NCBI GenBank assembly: GCA_029547705.1
Contig: JAKPOU010000001.1
Span: forward strand, 197,437-261,436
Direction: 5' to 3'
Source: Bacteroidota bacterium
GTDB taxonomy: Bacteria > Bacteroidota > Bacteroidia > Bacteroidales > VadinHA17
Length of the DNA stretch: 64,000 bases
Shown here: in pieces, positions 8,418 through 18,249 of the stretch
Position numbering within the stretch: position 1 is the first letter of the stretch
How the letters are laid out: each line of letters begins with the position of its first letter
Translations under genes and position numbers: made by a program
The notes under the pieces: model-generated
What the model saw: only the letters and a program-made list of their open reading frames with translations
What the model was told of the DNA's origin: nothing
Database searches by the model: none

Positions 8418-11252
8418 ATGAAAAAGATCCTGATGTTCAGTTATCTGGCAGTAATTGTCATTTTACTGGCCAATATCATCTATTATAAAAATCTGTATAA
8501 CAAGCAGATCGCTTATATCATCACCCTGCTTGACCATCAGGTTCAGCTGACCGGTGTAATGGTGGATGAAACCAACAACAGTTTCTCATCCGATCTGAAT
8601 GAGATAGCCTTTCAGAGCTGTCTTGAGGACTTTTTCGGTAACGGGGATCACAGGGATGCCGCTGTCGGAAAAATCCGGCTTTTCTATATGAAGTACCGTG
8701 ATTTTATCAGCGGGATAAAGATTTATGATGACAGGAGGAATGAATTCACCCTCAAGACAGATGACGGAGAATGGCTTGAGCAGCAGTTTGTGCTGCACAA
8801 TCAGAATGAGATCTATCCCAGGGACACACTTTTGAGGCACAGACAGGGTTATGATTATTCCCTTCCCATTATCCGCGACAATACCGTGAGGGGCAACCTC
8901 GTCGTGACGGTTGACCACAGTAAATACTTCAGTGAACTCTTCTCCGCCTTCAACCTCAGGGATTATCAGTGGCAGTGGGTAATAAACAGTTCTGAAGAAA
9001 TAATATATTCAAATTCGGATAGTGACATCATCCTTAACGCCGCGGGCATTGACAGGATCAGAAATGCACTGGAGGGCGGATCGGTAGGAAACATTGTCCA
9101 CAGCGGGGAGATCAATGGCAGGACCAGACGGATAATATCTTCATATTATTCAACACAGCTTCTTCAGAGGGATCTGGCGCTTGTATTCTCGGCACCAACC
9201 GGCTACTTCCAGAAATACATAATAAGGAATTCATTTATCATAGTCACGGTCACGCTGCTGCTTTTCCTTTCAGTTCTTTACTTCCTGGTCCGCCGGATTC
9301 GCAAGCTTGAGACGGGGAAAAAGAATTATGAGGAATCTGAAGCCACACTTCTGAAACTCATTGAAAATATTCCGGCAGGCATTGTGGTGTATAACGGCAA
9401 AAGGGAAATCCTTATTGCCAACGCCATGGCTGCCAGGCAATATTCATACGGATCTGCTGCCGAAATGACCGGACGGATCCATCCGGAAACATCCCTGACG
9501 GCTGCCGGTGAATATTTTGCAAGAAATCCTGCTGCCGGTATCGACCGGGCTTACTACGATATATTTCCCCATGACTCCGGTGCCAGAATATTTCTGAAAC
9601 ATACTGTTCCTCTTGATTTTTATGGTGAAAAGGCCTTTCTGGACATTTTCACCGATGTAAGTGAACTGGAGCATTCCAGGACGGGTGAAGCAAAGGCAAA
9701 CAAGGCAAAGTCGGAATTCCTGGCAAGGCTGAGTTATGAGATCCGCACGCCTCTGACCGGAATTATCGGCATGACTGATCTTCTGAATACGGAAAAGCTC
9801 AGTGATGAGCTGAGGGAAACGACTGATGTTCTACGGAGTTCGGCAGACGACCTGATGAAGGTAAGGGAAGATATTCTGGATTTTTCCAGGATTGAGACGG
9901 GTAATCTGGTTCTGGAGGAAATTCCCTTTGACCTGCGTTCAGTAATTGTTCATTCTGCTGATCCGGTGATGGAGATACTTATACGGAGAAACATCAGCTT
10001 CACCACGGATGTTGATCCCGCTGCCCCGGTCAGCATTATTTCTGACCCCTACAGGTTCCGGCAGATTCTTACAAACCTTCTGATGCATTCCGCCGGAAAC
10101 ACATTTGAGGGCCGGATCCATCTCAGCTGCAGGATGCTGGAAAATGAAAAGGGTAATGTAAAACTGGAATTTGATCTTAAGGATACGGGAAAGGCCTTTG
10201 ATCAGGAAACACTGAATAAAATATTCGGCGAAGTAGTAAATATTGAATCCAAAATTCTGACCAGCAGTGATGAAACGGGATTCGCTCCTGTGATGGCTGC
10301 CCAGCTTATCAGGCTCATGGGCGGTGAAATTACGGTTACTAGCCCTTCAGGCCTTTCGGGTGGATCGGGTACGGCAATACACTTTACCCTCAGGGTGTAT
10401 TCCGATGACAGGCCGGTGAAGGAAACGGATGTCAGCAACATCACTTCCTTCAGCGGGATAAGGACTCTTGTAATCACTGATCCTGCTGCAGGGGATGAGG
10501 ACATCCTTGACCTTCTGCATAAACTACGCCTGAACATATCTATTACCAACTTTCAGAAATCAACAGCAGGGCAGATTAAAGCCAATCTTGAATCCGGCGA
10601 CGATAAATATAATCTGATCATTATTTTGAATGACAGGGAATTCGATGCTTTTGAAGTTGTTTCGGCACTCTGGGACCATGGTCTTCATGAAAAGCTGATC
10701 CTGATGATGATAAGCAATCATGAAAGGAAGGGTGATTTTCTTAAATCCATTTTGCTGGCTGTCGATCACTATTTTGTAATGCCGGCCGATCTCTCCGGAC
10801 TGGCAGAGGCACTCAGAAGGAGTTTCCCCCTGGTTGAAAAAGGAGCCGGATCAGACGGTGATGTGAAATTAAGGGAAAACATCTCTGCTCTGGTTGTTGA
10901 GGATAATAAGCTGAATCAGAGAGTCATTGCCAGAATGCTGGAAAAGCTTGGATGTTCGCTTGAATTGGCTGCAGACGGGCATGAAGGGATAAGTAAAGCG
11001 GAAGAGAAAAAATACGATATAATTTTTATGGATCTTCTTCTTCCGGGAATTGACGGCCTTGAATCGGCCGGCCGGATTATGGAAAAAAATCCTGAAAGCC
11101 TGATCGTTGCCCTGACAGCAGACAACATGCCCGAAACGCGGGCCAGGGCTTTATTGTCAGGTATAAGGGAATTCATATCCAAACCGGTAAGGATGGAGGA
11201 TCTGAAAAAACTTCTGGTCAGGTATTTCGGGAACGGGATCCCTGCGGGATGA
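8418..11252 (+). CDS. Degenerate hybrid histidine kinase (pseudokinase) with intact receiver
   Basis: A 944-residue membrane protein laid out as a hybrid sensor kinase. TM1 is about 5-22, a periplasmic sensor about 25-270, TM2 about 275-298, a PAS-like region about 310-425, HisKA-like about 430-500, HATPase-like about 510-655, a first receiver-like domain about 675-800 and a final receiver about 812-935. Kinase motifs are lost. The H-box reads LSYEIRTPL with Tyr440 replacing the phosphorylatable His. The N-box reads NLLMHSAGNT without the key Asn. G1 is DTGKAF instead of DTGxGI, and G2 is TGFAPV instead of TGLGL. The first receiver lacks a clear phospho-Asp site, while the last is complete (VEDN, Asp872 in FMDLLLPG, ALTAD, SKP). 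The frame is uninterrupted, so this looks like a maintained pseudokinase rather than a pseudogene. It overlaps the converging U32 gene by 35 bases. Confidence 0.85.
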   Translation: MKKILMFSYLAVIVILLANIIYYKNLYNKQIAYIITLLDHQVQLTGVMVDETNNSFSSDLNEIAFQSCLEDFFGNGDHRDAAVGKIRLFYMKYRDFISGIKIYDDRRNEFTLKTDDGEWLEQQFVLHNQNEIYPRDTLLRHRQGYDYSLPIIRDNTVRGNLVVTVDHSKYFSELFSAFNLRDYQWQWVINSSEEIIYSNSDSDIILNAAGIDRIRNALEGGSVGNIVHSGEINGRTRRIISSYYSTQLLQRDLALVFSAPTGYFQKYIIRNSFIIVTVTLLLFLSVLYFLVRRIRKLETGKKNYEESEATLLKLIENIPAGIVVYNGKREILIANAMAARQYSYGSAAEMTGRIHPETSLTAAGEYFARNPAAGIDRAYYDIFPHDSGARIFLKHTVPLDFYGEKAFLDIFTDVSELEHSRTGEAKANKAKSEFLARLSYEIRTPLTGIIGMTDLLNTEKLSDELRETTDVLRSSADDLMKVREDILDFSRIETGNLVLEEIPFDLRSVIVHSADPVMEILIRRNISFTTDVDPAAPVSIISDPYRFRQILTNLLMHSAGNTFEGRIHLSCRMLENEKGNVKLEFDLKDTGKAFDQETLNKIFGEVVNIESKILTSSDETGFAPVMAAQLIRLMGGEITVTSPSGLSGGSGTAIHFTLRVYSDDRPVKETDVSNITSFSGIRTLVITDPAAGDEDILDLLHKLRLNISITNFQKSTAGQIKANLESGDDKYNLIIILNDREFDAFEVVSALWDHGLHEKLILMMISNHERKGDFLKSILLAVDHYFVMPADLSGLAEALRRSFPLVEKGAGSDGDVKLRENISALVVEDNKLNQRVIARMLEKLGCSLELAADGHEGISKAEEKKYDIIFMDLLLPGIDGLESAGRIMEKNPESLIVALTADNMPETRARALLSGIREFISKPVRMEDLKKLLVRYFGNGIPAG

Positions 11253-12495
11253 TTTCCGGTTCATCCACCCACTTGTAGACTTTGTCGGAAGTCCGGAGAT
11301 ATTCATTTATTTTCACAGAGCAGTATGATCCCTTCGGTGCCAGGTCGGTTCTGGTATAATCAACCCTTATTTCCCCTGCCGTGTATTCAACGACACCTGT
11401 TGTTGGACCGGTTATCAGCAGCAGGTCACCGCTTCTGAGATCGCCGTTTTCAAGTTTTATTTCCGCAACCCGCGGTCTGGTGAAATAGTTGGTGATTCTG
11501 CCCAGGTACACTTTTCGCCTGGTGGCAGCTGATCCGTAACGGCTATGCCATTCCCCGGCCTTTTGTCCCAGGTAGTAGCCATCCCAGAAACCCCTGTTGA
11601 AAACCGTGGAGAGCCTTTTTTTCCAGTCATTTATTTTCTCAGGGGAATAGTTTCCGCCGATAACCGCCTTTACCGCCTCATCGTAGCATTCCGTTACAGT
11701 TTTTACATATTCCGGTGAGCGTGCCCGACCCTCAATCTTAAGCACCCTTACGCCGGCATCCAGCATTCTGTCAAGGAAGCCTATTGTACACAAGTCCTTG
11801 GGAGACATTATGTATTCATTGTCTATCTCAAGTTCATATCCTGTTTCCCTGTCCGTTACAATGTATGACCTGCGGCATGTCTGGTAACAGCTTCCCCTGT
11901 TGGCTGATGTATTGTTTTCATGAAGGCTCATGTAGCATTTTCCCGAAACAGCCATGCACAGGGCTCCGTGGACGAACATTTCAATCTTTACCTGCTTCCC
12001 TCCGGGTCCGCATATGTTTTCCCGCCTTATTGCCTCATGAATCATTTTTACCTTTTCAAGGTCAAGTTCCCTTGCCAGTACGGCAACATCCCCGTATTTG
12101 GCGTAAAACTTCAGTGCGGAGGTATTCGAGATATTGAGCTGGGTTGACAGGTGAACGGGAAAGCCCTGCCTGAAGGCATATTCTATAACCGACATGTCGG
12201 AGGCTATCACCCCGTCAACACCGCTTTCAGCAGCAGCATCAACCATCCTTTCCATTTCCTCCCTTTCACTGTCATAAATGACAGAATTGAGAGTGATATA
12301 GCTTTTCATGCCGTTTTCCCTGCATATTGAAGCAATCCTGGCGAGATCGCCGGATCCGAAGTTGAATGAAGACTTTGACCTCATGTTTAGTCCTCCCGCA
12401 CCGAAATATACCGAGTCGGCACCTGCCTGTACGGCTGCCATGAGCGATTCCCAGGAACCAGCAGGCGCTGTTATTTCAATATCACTCCTTTTCAT
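11218..12495 (-). CDS. Peptidase U32 family protein (TrhP/YegQ-like tRNA hydroxylation)
   Basis: A 425-residue U32 family protein. It opens with ITAPAGSWESLMAAVQAGADSVYFG and contains the U32 signature EMFVHGALCMAVSGKCYMS, followed by the cysteine-bearing NRGSCYQTCRRSY segment. Members were first called collagenase-like peptidases. E. coli YegQ (TrhP) and B. subtilis YrrN/O are required for 5-hydroxyuridine in tRNA, the likelier role here given the length and the single-subunit layout. The C-terminal beta-domain (about 330-415) matches the TrhP group. It is the last gene of a minus-strand run, 87 bases after the histidine kinase. Confidence 0.85.
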   Translation of the reverse strand: MKRSDIEITAPAGSWESLMAAVQAGADSVYFGAGGLNMRSKSSFNFGSGDLARIASICRENGMKSYITLNSVIYDSEREEMERMVDAAAESGVDGVIASDMSVIEYAFRQGFPVHLSTQLNISNTSALKFYAKYGDVAVLARELDLEKVKMIHEAIRRENICGPGGKQVKIEMFVHGALCMAVSGKCYMSLHENNTSANRGSCYQTCRRSYIVTDRETGYELEIDNEYIMSPKDLCTIGFLDRMLDAGVRVLKIEGRARSPEYVKTVTECYDEAVKAVIGGNYSPEKINDWKKRLSTVFNRGFWDGYYLGQKAGEWHSRYGSAATRRKVYLGRITNYFTRPRVAEIKLENGDLRSGDLLLITGPTTGVVEYTAGEIRVDYTRTDLAPKGSYCSVKINEYLRTSDKVYKWVDEPEIIPQGSRSRNT

Positions 12496-12582
12496 CTTGT
12501 CTGCTGAAAAACCATAAACAGCATTTTACTGAAGAAATGCAATCCGCAGATAAGCTTCATTTGATTAAAACACTGCTGACGG

Positions 12583-13731
12583 TTATCTGTTCAATACAAT
12601 TCTAATTGAGGAACCAATGCCGGGTTCAGAATGCCTCACATAAATCCTTCCGTCGTGAAACTCCTCAATTATCCTTTTGGTAAGCGAGAGGCCGAGTCCC
12701 CACCCCCTTTGCTTTGTTGTGTAACCCGGACTGAATATCTTCTTGAACACCCTTTTGGGAATTCCCTTACCCGTGTCGCTTATGTCAATAACAACACTGG
12801 CATCGTTTTCGGATATACGGTATGTGATGATGCCGCTGCCTTCCATTGCATCTATTGAATTTCTTGAGATATTCTCAATAACCCATTCGAAAAGAGGACT
12901 ATTAAGAGGAAGAATAACACTTGTTGAAGGATCCGAATCAAAAACAAAGCTCACCTTGGAAGAGGTGCGGGATTTCAGGTATTCGATGGTACGGAGGATT
13001 ATGGCGGTAAGGTTCTCATCCTTCAGGGAAGGGCGGGATCCGATTCCGGAGAACCGGCCGGTAATTTTTTCCAGTCTTTCCACATCCAGTGCAATTTCCC
13101 TTGATATGGGCAGGTCCGGATGGTCCTGCTGAAGTATCTCAACCCAGCCTGCCAGGGAGGAAACCGGTGTCCCGAGCTGATGTGCCGTTTCTTTCGACAT
13201 GCTCACCCACACCTGATTGTATTCCGCCTTTCTTGAGGCCCGGAATGCAAGAAATGCCACCAGGATGAAAAGTATTATAATCCCCGTCTGAATATAGGGA
13301 TAGTAGGTAAGCTGTGTAAGTATAATGCTGTCCTTATAGTATATACGGTTTATATGACCGTCGCCCAGATCGATTTCAATGGGACTGTTCTTCCTGCGTA
13401 TTTTATTGAGCTGGGAACCGAGATAATCCCTGTCGCGCAGTTTCTTTTCGTCAAAATTGCCGGAACTTATTATGCTGTCTGCCTCATCTGTGAGAATTAC
13501 CGGAATGGTTATATTGTTCTCAATTATCGAGGAAAGGAATTCAATATCCTGACCGGTATCGGCAATAGTTATCAGAATTGTTGCCTCAGCCCACAGTTCC
13601 GCCTTTTTTCTCTCTTCATTCTTCAGTGTCTCAACAAGAAAACGGGTATATATCAGGGATCCTGAACCCGTCAGTATTGCGAACAGGAGAAGGAAAAGCA
13701 TCCATGGTGTCTTATTACGGTAAGTGTTCAA
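12583..13731 (-). CDS. Sensor histidine kinase (intact), coupled to AsmA-like gene
   Basis: A 382-residue membrane kinase. TM1 is about 11-30, a periplasmic loop about 31-145, and TM2 about 146-166. The dimerisation domain has SKETAHQLGTPVSSLAGW (His184, phospho-acceptor), and the ATPase domain has N-box NISRNSIDAME, G1 DTGKGIP and G2 GWGLGL, all complete. No response regulator is adjacent. The start is TTG at 13731, five bases after the stop of the upstream AsmA-like gene, which implies translational coupling; an ATG at 13701 is the alternative. Pairing with an AsmA-like protein suggests it watches the envelope, but that is inference. Confidence 0.88.
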   Translation of the reverse strand: MNTYRNKTPWMLFLLLFAILTGSGSLIYTRFLVETLKNEERKKAELWAEATILITIADTGQDIEFLSSIIENNITIPVILTDEADSIISSGNFDEKKLRDRDYLGSQLNKIRRKNSPIEIDLGDGHINRIYYKDSIILTQLTYYPYIQTGIIILFILVAFLAFRASRKAEYNQVWVSMSKETAHQLGTPVSSLAGWVEILQQDHPDLPISREIALDVERLEKITGRFSGIGSRPSLKDENLTAIILRTIEYLKSRTSSKVSFVFDSDPSTSVILPLNSPLFEWVIENISRNSIDAMEGSGIITYRISENDASVVIDISDTGKGIPKRVFKKIFSPGYTTKQRGWGLGLSLTKRIIEEFHDGRIYVRHSEPGIGSSIRIVLNR

Positions 13732-13736
13732 CGGAA

Positions 13737-16367
13737 TTATCTTTTTTTCAGTAAATCCCTCAATCTTAATTCCTGTTTTCCCTGCCGGGATTCTTCAGAC
13801 CGGATCCTGGCAGTGTCGCCTATGTCTGCCTCTTCCCATGTAACCCTGAATCTGGGCGTTCCGGACCCGGGAGATTTAGCAGGAGCAGCGGTATCATCCC
13901 TGTACCGTCCGTATTCCTCATTGAGTATTGTCTTAAGCGACTGTCTTTCCTTCCTGATGTCGTTCTTTATCTGCGTACCCGCAGCCCTGACATCGTAGCT
14001 TACCTTTACTTCTCCGGCCCTGTCCTCTATCTTCAGGAGGAGGGAAGTCCTCCCGAGACCATCGTCCCTTATGGCTCCGAATTCATTTGTATTCGGTTTC
14101 GGCCGTCTTACCTTCCTGCTGAGAATCTCGGAAAGCAGTATTTTTACATGGTATTCATATTTATTATCGAAACCGTGCCTGCCGTTTACGGAGAGGTCAG
14201 CGGCCGACGACCTGACATCCATGGCGGGAATGTAAAGGGAATTGTTACGTATAAAGAAATCGTTTTCGAGTTCTTCAAAACGTATATTTTCAAGTTCCGT
14301 AATATCAATAAAATCTGACAGTTTCCTGACCGGTTCAAAATTCAGAAGAGCTCCCTGCTCCAGGATATATTTACCTTCAGCCGTTACTGTTCTTGCCGAG
14401 GCCTTAAGTTCAGGGTCCATGGGAATAAGAATTGCAAGGGAACCTGACAGGAGGCCTTCCAGGTTTTCAGACCGGATGAAATTCTGGCCGAAATTATTGA
14501 AAACAATAAAAGCCTTTTTTACGTTCACTTTTTCAATGCTGAAACCACCCTTCATTATATAGGATTTATCTGCATTCTGAAGAAAGTAACCATCACCTGA
14601 GATAAGACCGTCCAGTGAATTAATATTAAGATTATTAAAATTAACCGTACGGGGCTTGTAGCTCATTTTTCCCGACACATTCCGGGCCCTGAAATCCCTG
14701 TATTCCAGATCAGCGATGCTGAAGCCGAAATCAAGAATTACATTGTCAGGAAATGCGAAGGGTTTTTTGTTTTCCTCCTCACTGCCCTGGCCGGTTTTCT
14801 CGGGAAAGAATGCATCAAGGGAAATCCTGTCAGAGCTCAGTGATCCCGACGCTGTTAATGTTGCATTTTTACCTGCTGCCCACTGTGGCAGGCCGGTAAA
14901 GCTGCCGTTTATTCTCATCCTCTGGCCCATATATGTGAGATCCAGGTCCTTTGCAGTTATATTGCCGGAAAAGAGGATCTGCCCCGTCACGTTTCCAATA
15001 CGTATCCTGTTATTGTTCAGGTTCATGCCAAAGGAGTTGAATCCAAGTCTTCCTTCATTGATTATGCCAAAGATGTCCGTAAGGCTTAAATTCCTGATCG
15101 CGGGTATTTTTCCCTTTGTTCTGATATGCATGTCAACAGATCCTTCAGCTGCGGAAACTGTATTCAGATTAAAGAATTCCGCGATTTCCCCTGCTATGAG
15201 CCTGCCCTTCAGTTCAAGGCTGCAGTCGGGTGAAGTGAAGTCGGAAAGGACAAGTGATCCGGTATAATCTGATGATCCGAGTCTGCCCCTGAAGTTGCCG
15301 ATCTTCAGCGTGCTTGTCCCGGGCGTCATTTCCCGGCCGTTTGTAAAGGACCCGTCAAATGAAACATTTTGAATCCCGGAAGAGGATGGCTTGTAGCTGA
15401 CATTGCCGTTTTTAAGGGAAAAGGCGATGTTTATGCCCGGATTGACGGTTCTTGAGACCTTTCCCCTGATTGTGCCGTCCAGTGCCAGCATTCCGCGCGG
15501 ATTATATTCCTTTGCCTTTTCCAGGAATCTGTCCGGCAGATATGCTTTCAGACCCGCAATATCAATATTTTCCCCTTTCACCGAGATATCCAGAAGATTG
15601 TCAGCAGAAACAAATCCGTCCATGATGAATTCATTATCATCGAAAACAAAACTGCTCTTTTCAAATCTGATTCCTTCATCAGACTTGTTCAGAATCACAT
15701 TTACCCTGGAACTGATGTTTTTACTGATCCTGAAATCATAAAGGGAAAACAGGTCAATCTTCAGATCGCCTTTGCCGGTGAAGTCGATATTGTTACCCGT
15801 GATCCTGCTTCTTATCCTGCCGTTTTCCATGATACCTGAGATAATCAGCTTTGTTGCGCGGTTGTCATAGATGGTTTCCACATTGCTGAGGTTGATACCG
15901 TCGAGATTGATGACAAGTTCATTGCCCTGCGTGGCCTGGTTTAGGGACCTTATCTCATAATTAACCATTCCGGAAGTGTCGGTCAGTATTTTCAGCCGTG
16001 CGTTCCTGACGCGGATCCTTTCGATATTGTAGTAGCCGTTGATGATATTCCTGATCCTGAATTCCATTTTTACGGAACCTGCTGCCAGCAGGGTGTCGGT
16101 ATCTGTTCTGCCGAAGCATTTCCTGTCAAATCCCGGTGAAGAACGGACCACTACATTTTTCAGGTCAAGGGAGGCCTTCGGGAATCTTCTGATGAAGGAC
16201 AGTCTGACCGAGCCCGTTTCAAATTTGGTTGAAATATTGTTGCTCAGCGACATGAGTATGATATCCGCAACCTTGTCCTGTACCAGCATTGCAGCCACAA
16301 ACATTACTGCCATGATCCTTGAAATGACAAAAGCAAGAGGCCTGAGTATTTTTGACACTAACTTCAT
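13737..16367 (-). CDS. AsmA-like family protein
   Basis: An 876-residue protein with one N-terminal membrane helix (about 14-35) followed by a long periplasmic region rich in short beta-strands, the architecture of AsmA/bridge-like lipid transfer proteins. The first 90 residues (ISTKFETGSVRLSFIRRFPKASLDLKN) follow the AsmA N-terminal pattern, and the C-terminal third has the repeating YIMKGGFSIEKVNVKKAF-type strands of AsmA_2 domains. Characterised relatives (TamB, YhdP, YdbH in E. coli) move phospholipid to the outer membrane. The C-terminal 70 residues are charged and likely disordered. It precedes the histidine kinase with a 5-base gap. Confidence 0.85.
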   Translation of the reverse strand: MKLVSKILRPLAFVISRIMAVMFVAAMLVQDKVADIILMSLSNNISTKFETGSVRLSFIRRFPKASLDLKNVVVRSSPGFDRKCFGRTDTDTLLAAGSVKMEFRIRNIINGYYNIERIRVRNARLKILTDTSGMVNYEIRSLNQATQGNELVINLDGINLSNVETIYDNRATKLIISGIMENGRIRSRITGNNIDFTGKGDLKIDLFSLYDFRISKNISSRVNVILNKSDEGIRFEKSSFVFDDNEFIMDGFVSADNLLDISVKGENIDIAGLKAYLPDRFLEKAKEYNPRGMLALDGTIRGKVSRTVNPGINIAFSLKNGNVSYKPSSSGIQNVSFDGSFTNGREMTPGTSTLKIGNFRGRLGSSDYTGSLVLSDFTSPDCSLELKGRLIAGEIAEFFNLNTVSAAEGSVDMHIRTKGKIPAIRNLSLTDIFGIINEGRLGFNSFGMNLNNNRIRIGNVTGQILFSGNITAKDLDLTYMGQRMRINGSFTGLPQWAAGKNATLTASGSLSSDRISLDAFFPEKTGQGSEEENKKPFAFPDNVILDFGFSIADLEYRDFRARNVSGKMSYKPRTVNFNNLNINSLDGLISGDGYFLQNADKSYIMKGGFSIEKVNVKKAFIVFNNFGQNFIRSENLEGLLSGSLAILIPMDPELKASARTVTAEGKYILEQGALLNFEPVRKLSDFIDITELENIRFEELENDFFIRNNSLYIPAMDVRSSAADLSVNGRHGFDNKYEYHVKILLSEILSRKVRRPKPNTNEFGAIRDDGLGRTSLLLKIEDRAGEVKVSYDVRAAGTQIKNDIRKERQSLKTILNEEYGRYRDDTAAPAKSPGSGTPRFRVTWEEADIGDTARIRSEESRQGKQELRLRDLLKKR

Positions 16368-16408
16368 TCGCCTGCCGGAAAAATGATTTGTATCCGGATA
16401 ACGGTGGA

Positions 16409-16416
16409 CAAAGTTA
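16409..16416 (-). promoter_or_regulatory. -7 promoter element for the AsmA-like/kinase operon
   Basis: On the minus strand the sequence reads TAACTTTG, a full match to TAnnTTTG, 41 bases before the AsmA-like start codon. The -33 position has no good TTTG. Confidence 0.4.
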
Positions 16417-16439
16417 ATTTATTTGCGCGAATCTTTGTA

Positions 16440-17153
16440 TTATCTGCTTTTGAGCAGCCATGAGAAATCATCACTGTCCCCGAGTTCAACAGCGCTGATT
16501 CCCTTTTTGAATATCCTGGCTTTACGCGGACCGATAAGGCGAATGCTTCCGTCACTGATTTCCAGCATGGTCCCTTCGCGTAATCCTACAACATAAACAT
16601 CCGGATTCATTTCAATGAATTCGGTTATTCTTTGTTCCCGTGTTTCTCCGGCATGCCCTTCCGGACTGAAGTCAAGATAATGCGGATTTATCTGAAAGGG
16701 AACAAGGTTGAATGATCTGAAGGAAGGAGGCCTTGTTACCGGCATGTCGTTCGTTGTCATTATGGTGGGACATGCCACGTTGGCACCGGCACTCCAGCCG
16801 ATATAGGGTGTACCTCCCCTGACTTTCTCCCTGACAGGTACGGTAAGCTTGTTTTCCCTGATATTTTTCAGGAGTTTCCAGGTGTTTCCGCCGCCGACGG
16901 CTATGGCTTCCGCTTCCATGACTGCCTTTACCGGATCCGGGAAATGATGAACGGAGGTGATCCGGTGACCGATCTCACGAAACCTTTCCGCTACTTTTTC
17001 TTCATAGAGGTCATATGAAAATGTTACCGCAGCATAGGGGATAAAAAGTACATCAAGGGCCCGGGGGCCAAGGAATTCGCGGATGTTGTGCCTCGGATAG
17101 GAGAGATATGCCTCTCCGGGGTTGGTTGAATTGCTTATCAGTAAAAGATTCAT
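16440..17153 (-). CDS. pepE: Dipeptidase E (peptidase S51, aspartyl dipeptidase)
   Basis: A 237-residue cytoplasmic peptidase, close to the usual 229 residues of PepE, which hydrolyses dipeptides with N-terminal aspartate. The nucleophile elbow GWSAGAN (Ser121), the preceding AVGGGNTWKLL loop and NPHYLD (catalytic His) are in place, and the N-terminus MNLLLISNSTNPGEAYL is characteristic. The gene is monocistronic-looking, with a perfect -7 element upstream. Confidence 0.93.
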   Translation of the reverse strand: MNLLLISNSTNPGEAYLSYPRHNIREFLGPRALDVLFIPYAAVTFSYDLYEEKVAERFREIGHRITSVHHFPDPVKAVMEAEAIAVGGGNTWKLLKNIRENKLTVPVREKVRGGTPYIGWSAGANVACPTIMTTNDMPVTRPPSFRSFNLVPFQINPHYLDFSPEGHAGETREQRITEFIEMNPDVYVVGLREGTMLEISDGSIRLIGPRKARIFKKGISAVELGDSDDFSWLLKSR

Positions 17154-17175
17154 CCGGACAGATATTTTGACTGTG

Positions 17176-17183
17176 CAAAGATA
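17176..17183 (-). promoter_or_regulatory. -7 promoter element for pepE
   Basis: TATCTTTG on the minus strand is a full consensus -7, placed so that transcription would begin about 18 bases before the pepE ATG. Confidence 0.5.
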
Positions 17184-17207
17184 GCATATCTGTACGGCTT
17201 GTCAGGC

Positions 17208-18200
17208 TTAATCTATAGTAAAAGAAATCCCGACCTCGAAGGGATAGAGATCAACCCCTCCGGGGCTTTTCCCGGTTTGAAACAACGGCATGAAATAGGA
17301 AGTCCCGAATACCTGGAAATTTCCGAACCCTATACGCAGGGTTGCCCCGTATCTCAGCATGTTCAGGCTGAAATCATCTTCTGACCTGACCTTGTCGCCA
17401 TTGTCAAAAACCATTTTGGAATATGAATACAGTTTCACCGCGCCTATCGGTCCGGCTGCTATGCTGAGCTGACTGTAGTTGGCAGGGATCTGGACTTCCA
17501 GTAAAAGCGGCAGGGTCAGGTAAAGTGTTGAGAATTTGGATCTTTTCAGTAAAAGCTCAGGATCGTACTTTTCTATTTCCCCGTTTTCCAGTTTTATAAT
17601 ATTGTTATTTCCGTCAAACCTGTAGTTGTTCCAGTTTATACCGAGACCGGTTACAAAACCGATTCTCCTGGTCAGCCCCAGGCTTGTCTGCGCCACGTTT
17701 GCATTGAAAAAGCGGGATTTTCCCGAATGTAGCGACATGTAGTCGATATTTTCCGGAAGGTTTAAACTGTTGCCGGGTGTCAGGTAATTGTTGAATCCGG
17801 CTTCCACTCCTGCCCAGTGTCCTCTGAAACGCAATCTGCGGGTACGTCCCTCATCGCGCATGTTATCCCGTCCGCCGCCGGTGAAAAGGGCTTCCTCATC
17901 ATTCTTTCCGTCCCTGCGGTAATCATCAAAGCAGATCCTGCGTTCACCTGCCTCCAGGGATTCGAGTATGGTCACACCCCTGTTCCCCACCCTGATTCTG
18001 AGGGCCTCGCGGTCATCCTCAATTCTTATCAGGTCCTTGCCCAGTATCAGTCTTGCGGCATCACTGCTGTCACTGGCTGCAGTCTTTTTCAGACCGCTGT
18101 CCCTGGCCGATGAAGTGTTCTGCCCGAATCCCTGTACCAGGAAGACTATGGCAGGAAGTATCATTATTAATTTTTTCATTTTGGTAAAAGCAGTTTTCAT
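17208..18200 (-). CDS. Outer-membrane beta-barrel protein, third gene of ECF sigma operon
   Basis: A 330-residue protein with a signal peptide (residues 8-27, LIMILPAIVFLVQGFGQ), a short charged region and about 220 residues of alternating polar and aromatic strands (GHWAGVEAGFNNYLTPG, LGLTRRIGFVTGLGINWNNYRF). This fits the PorT-like/outer membrane beta-barrel family common in Bacteroidota. Two in-frame ATGs, at 18200 and 18179, both give usable signal peptides. It follows the anti-sigma-like gene by 49 bases and probably ends the sigma operon. Whether it senses the signal or is merely a target is not visible. Confidence 0.75.
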   Translation of the reverse strand: MKTAFTKMKKLIMILPAIVFLVQGFGQNTSSARDSGLKKTAASDSSDAARLILGKDLIRIEDDREALRIRVGNRGVTILESLEAGERRICFDDYRRDGKNDEEALFTGGGRDNMRDEGRTRRLRFRGHWAGVEAGFNNYLTPGNSLNLPENIDYMSLHSGKSRFFNANVAQTSLGLTRRIGFVTGLGINWNNYRFDGNNNIIKLENGEIEKYDPELLLKRSKFSTLYLTLPLLLEVQIPANYSQLSIAAGPIGAVKLYSYSKMVFDNGDKVRSEDDFSLNMLRYGATLRIGFGNFQVFGTSYFMPLFQTGKSPGGVDLYPFEVGISFTID

Positions 18201-18249
18201 GATTGTAGGAGTTTGGCTGTACAGATGGGACGTAATGCTGTTTTAAAAG

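Noticed and set aside
14716..15267. A 183-codon plus-strand frame inside the AsmA-like gene
   Set aside because: The minus strand encodes a coherent 876-residue family member, and the plus translation has no recognisable domain.
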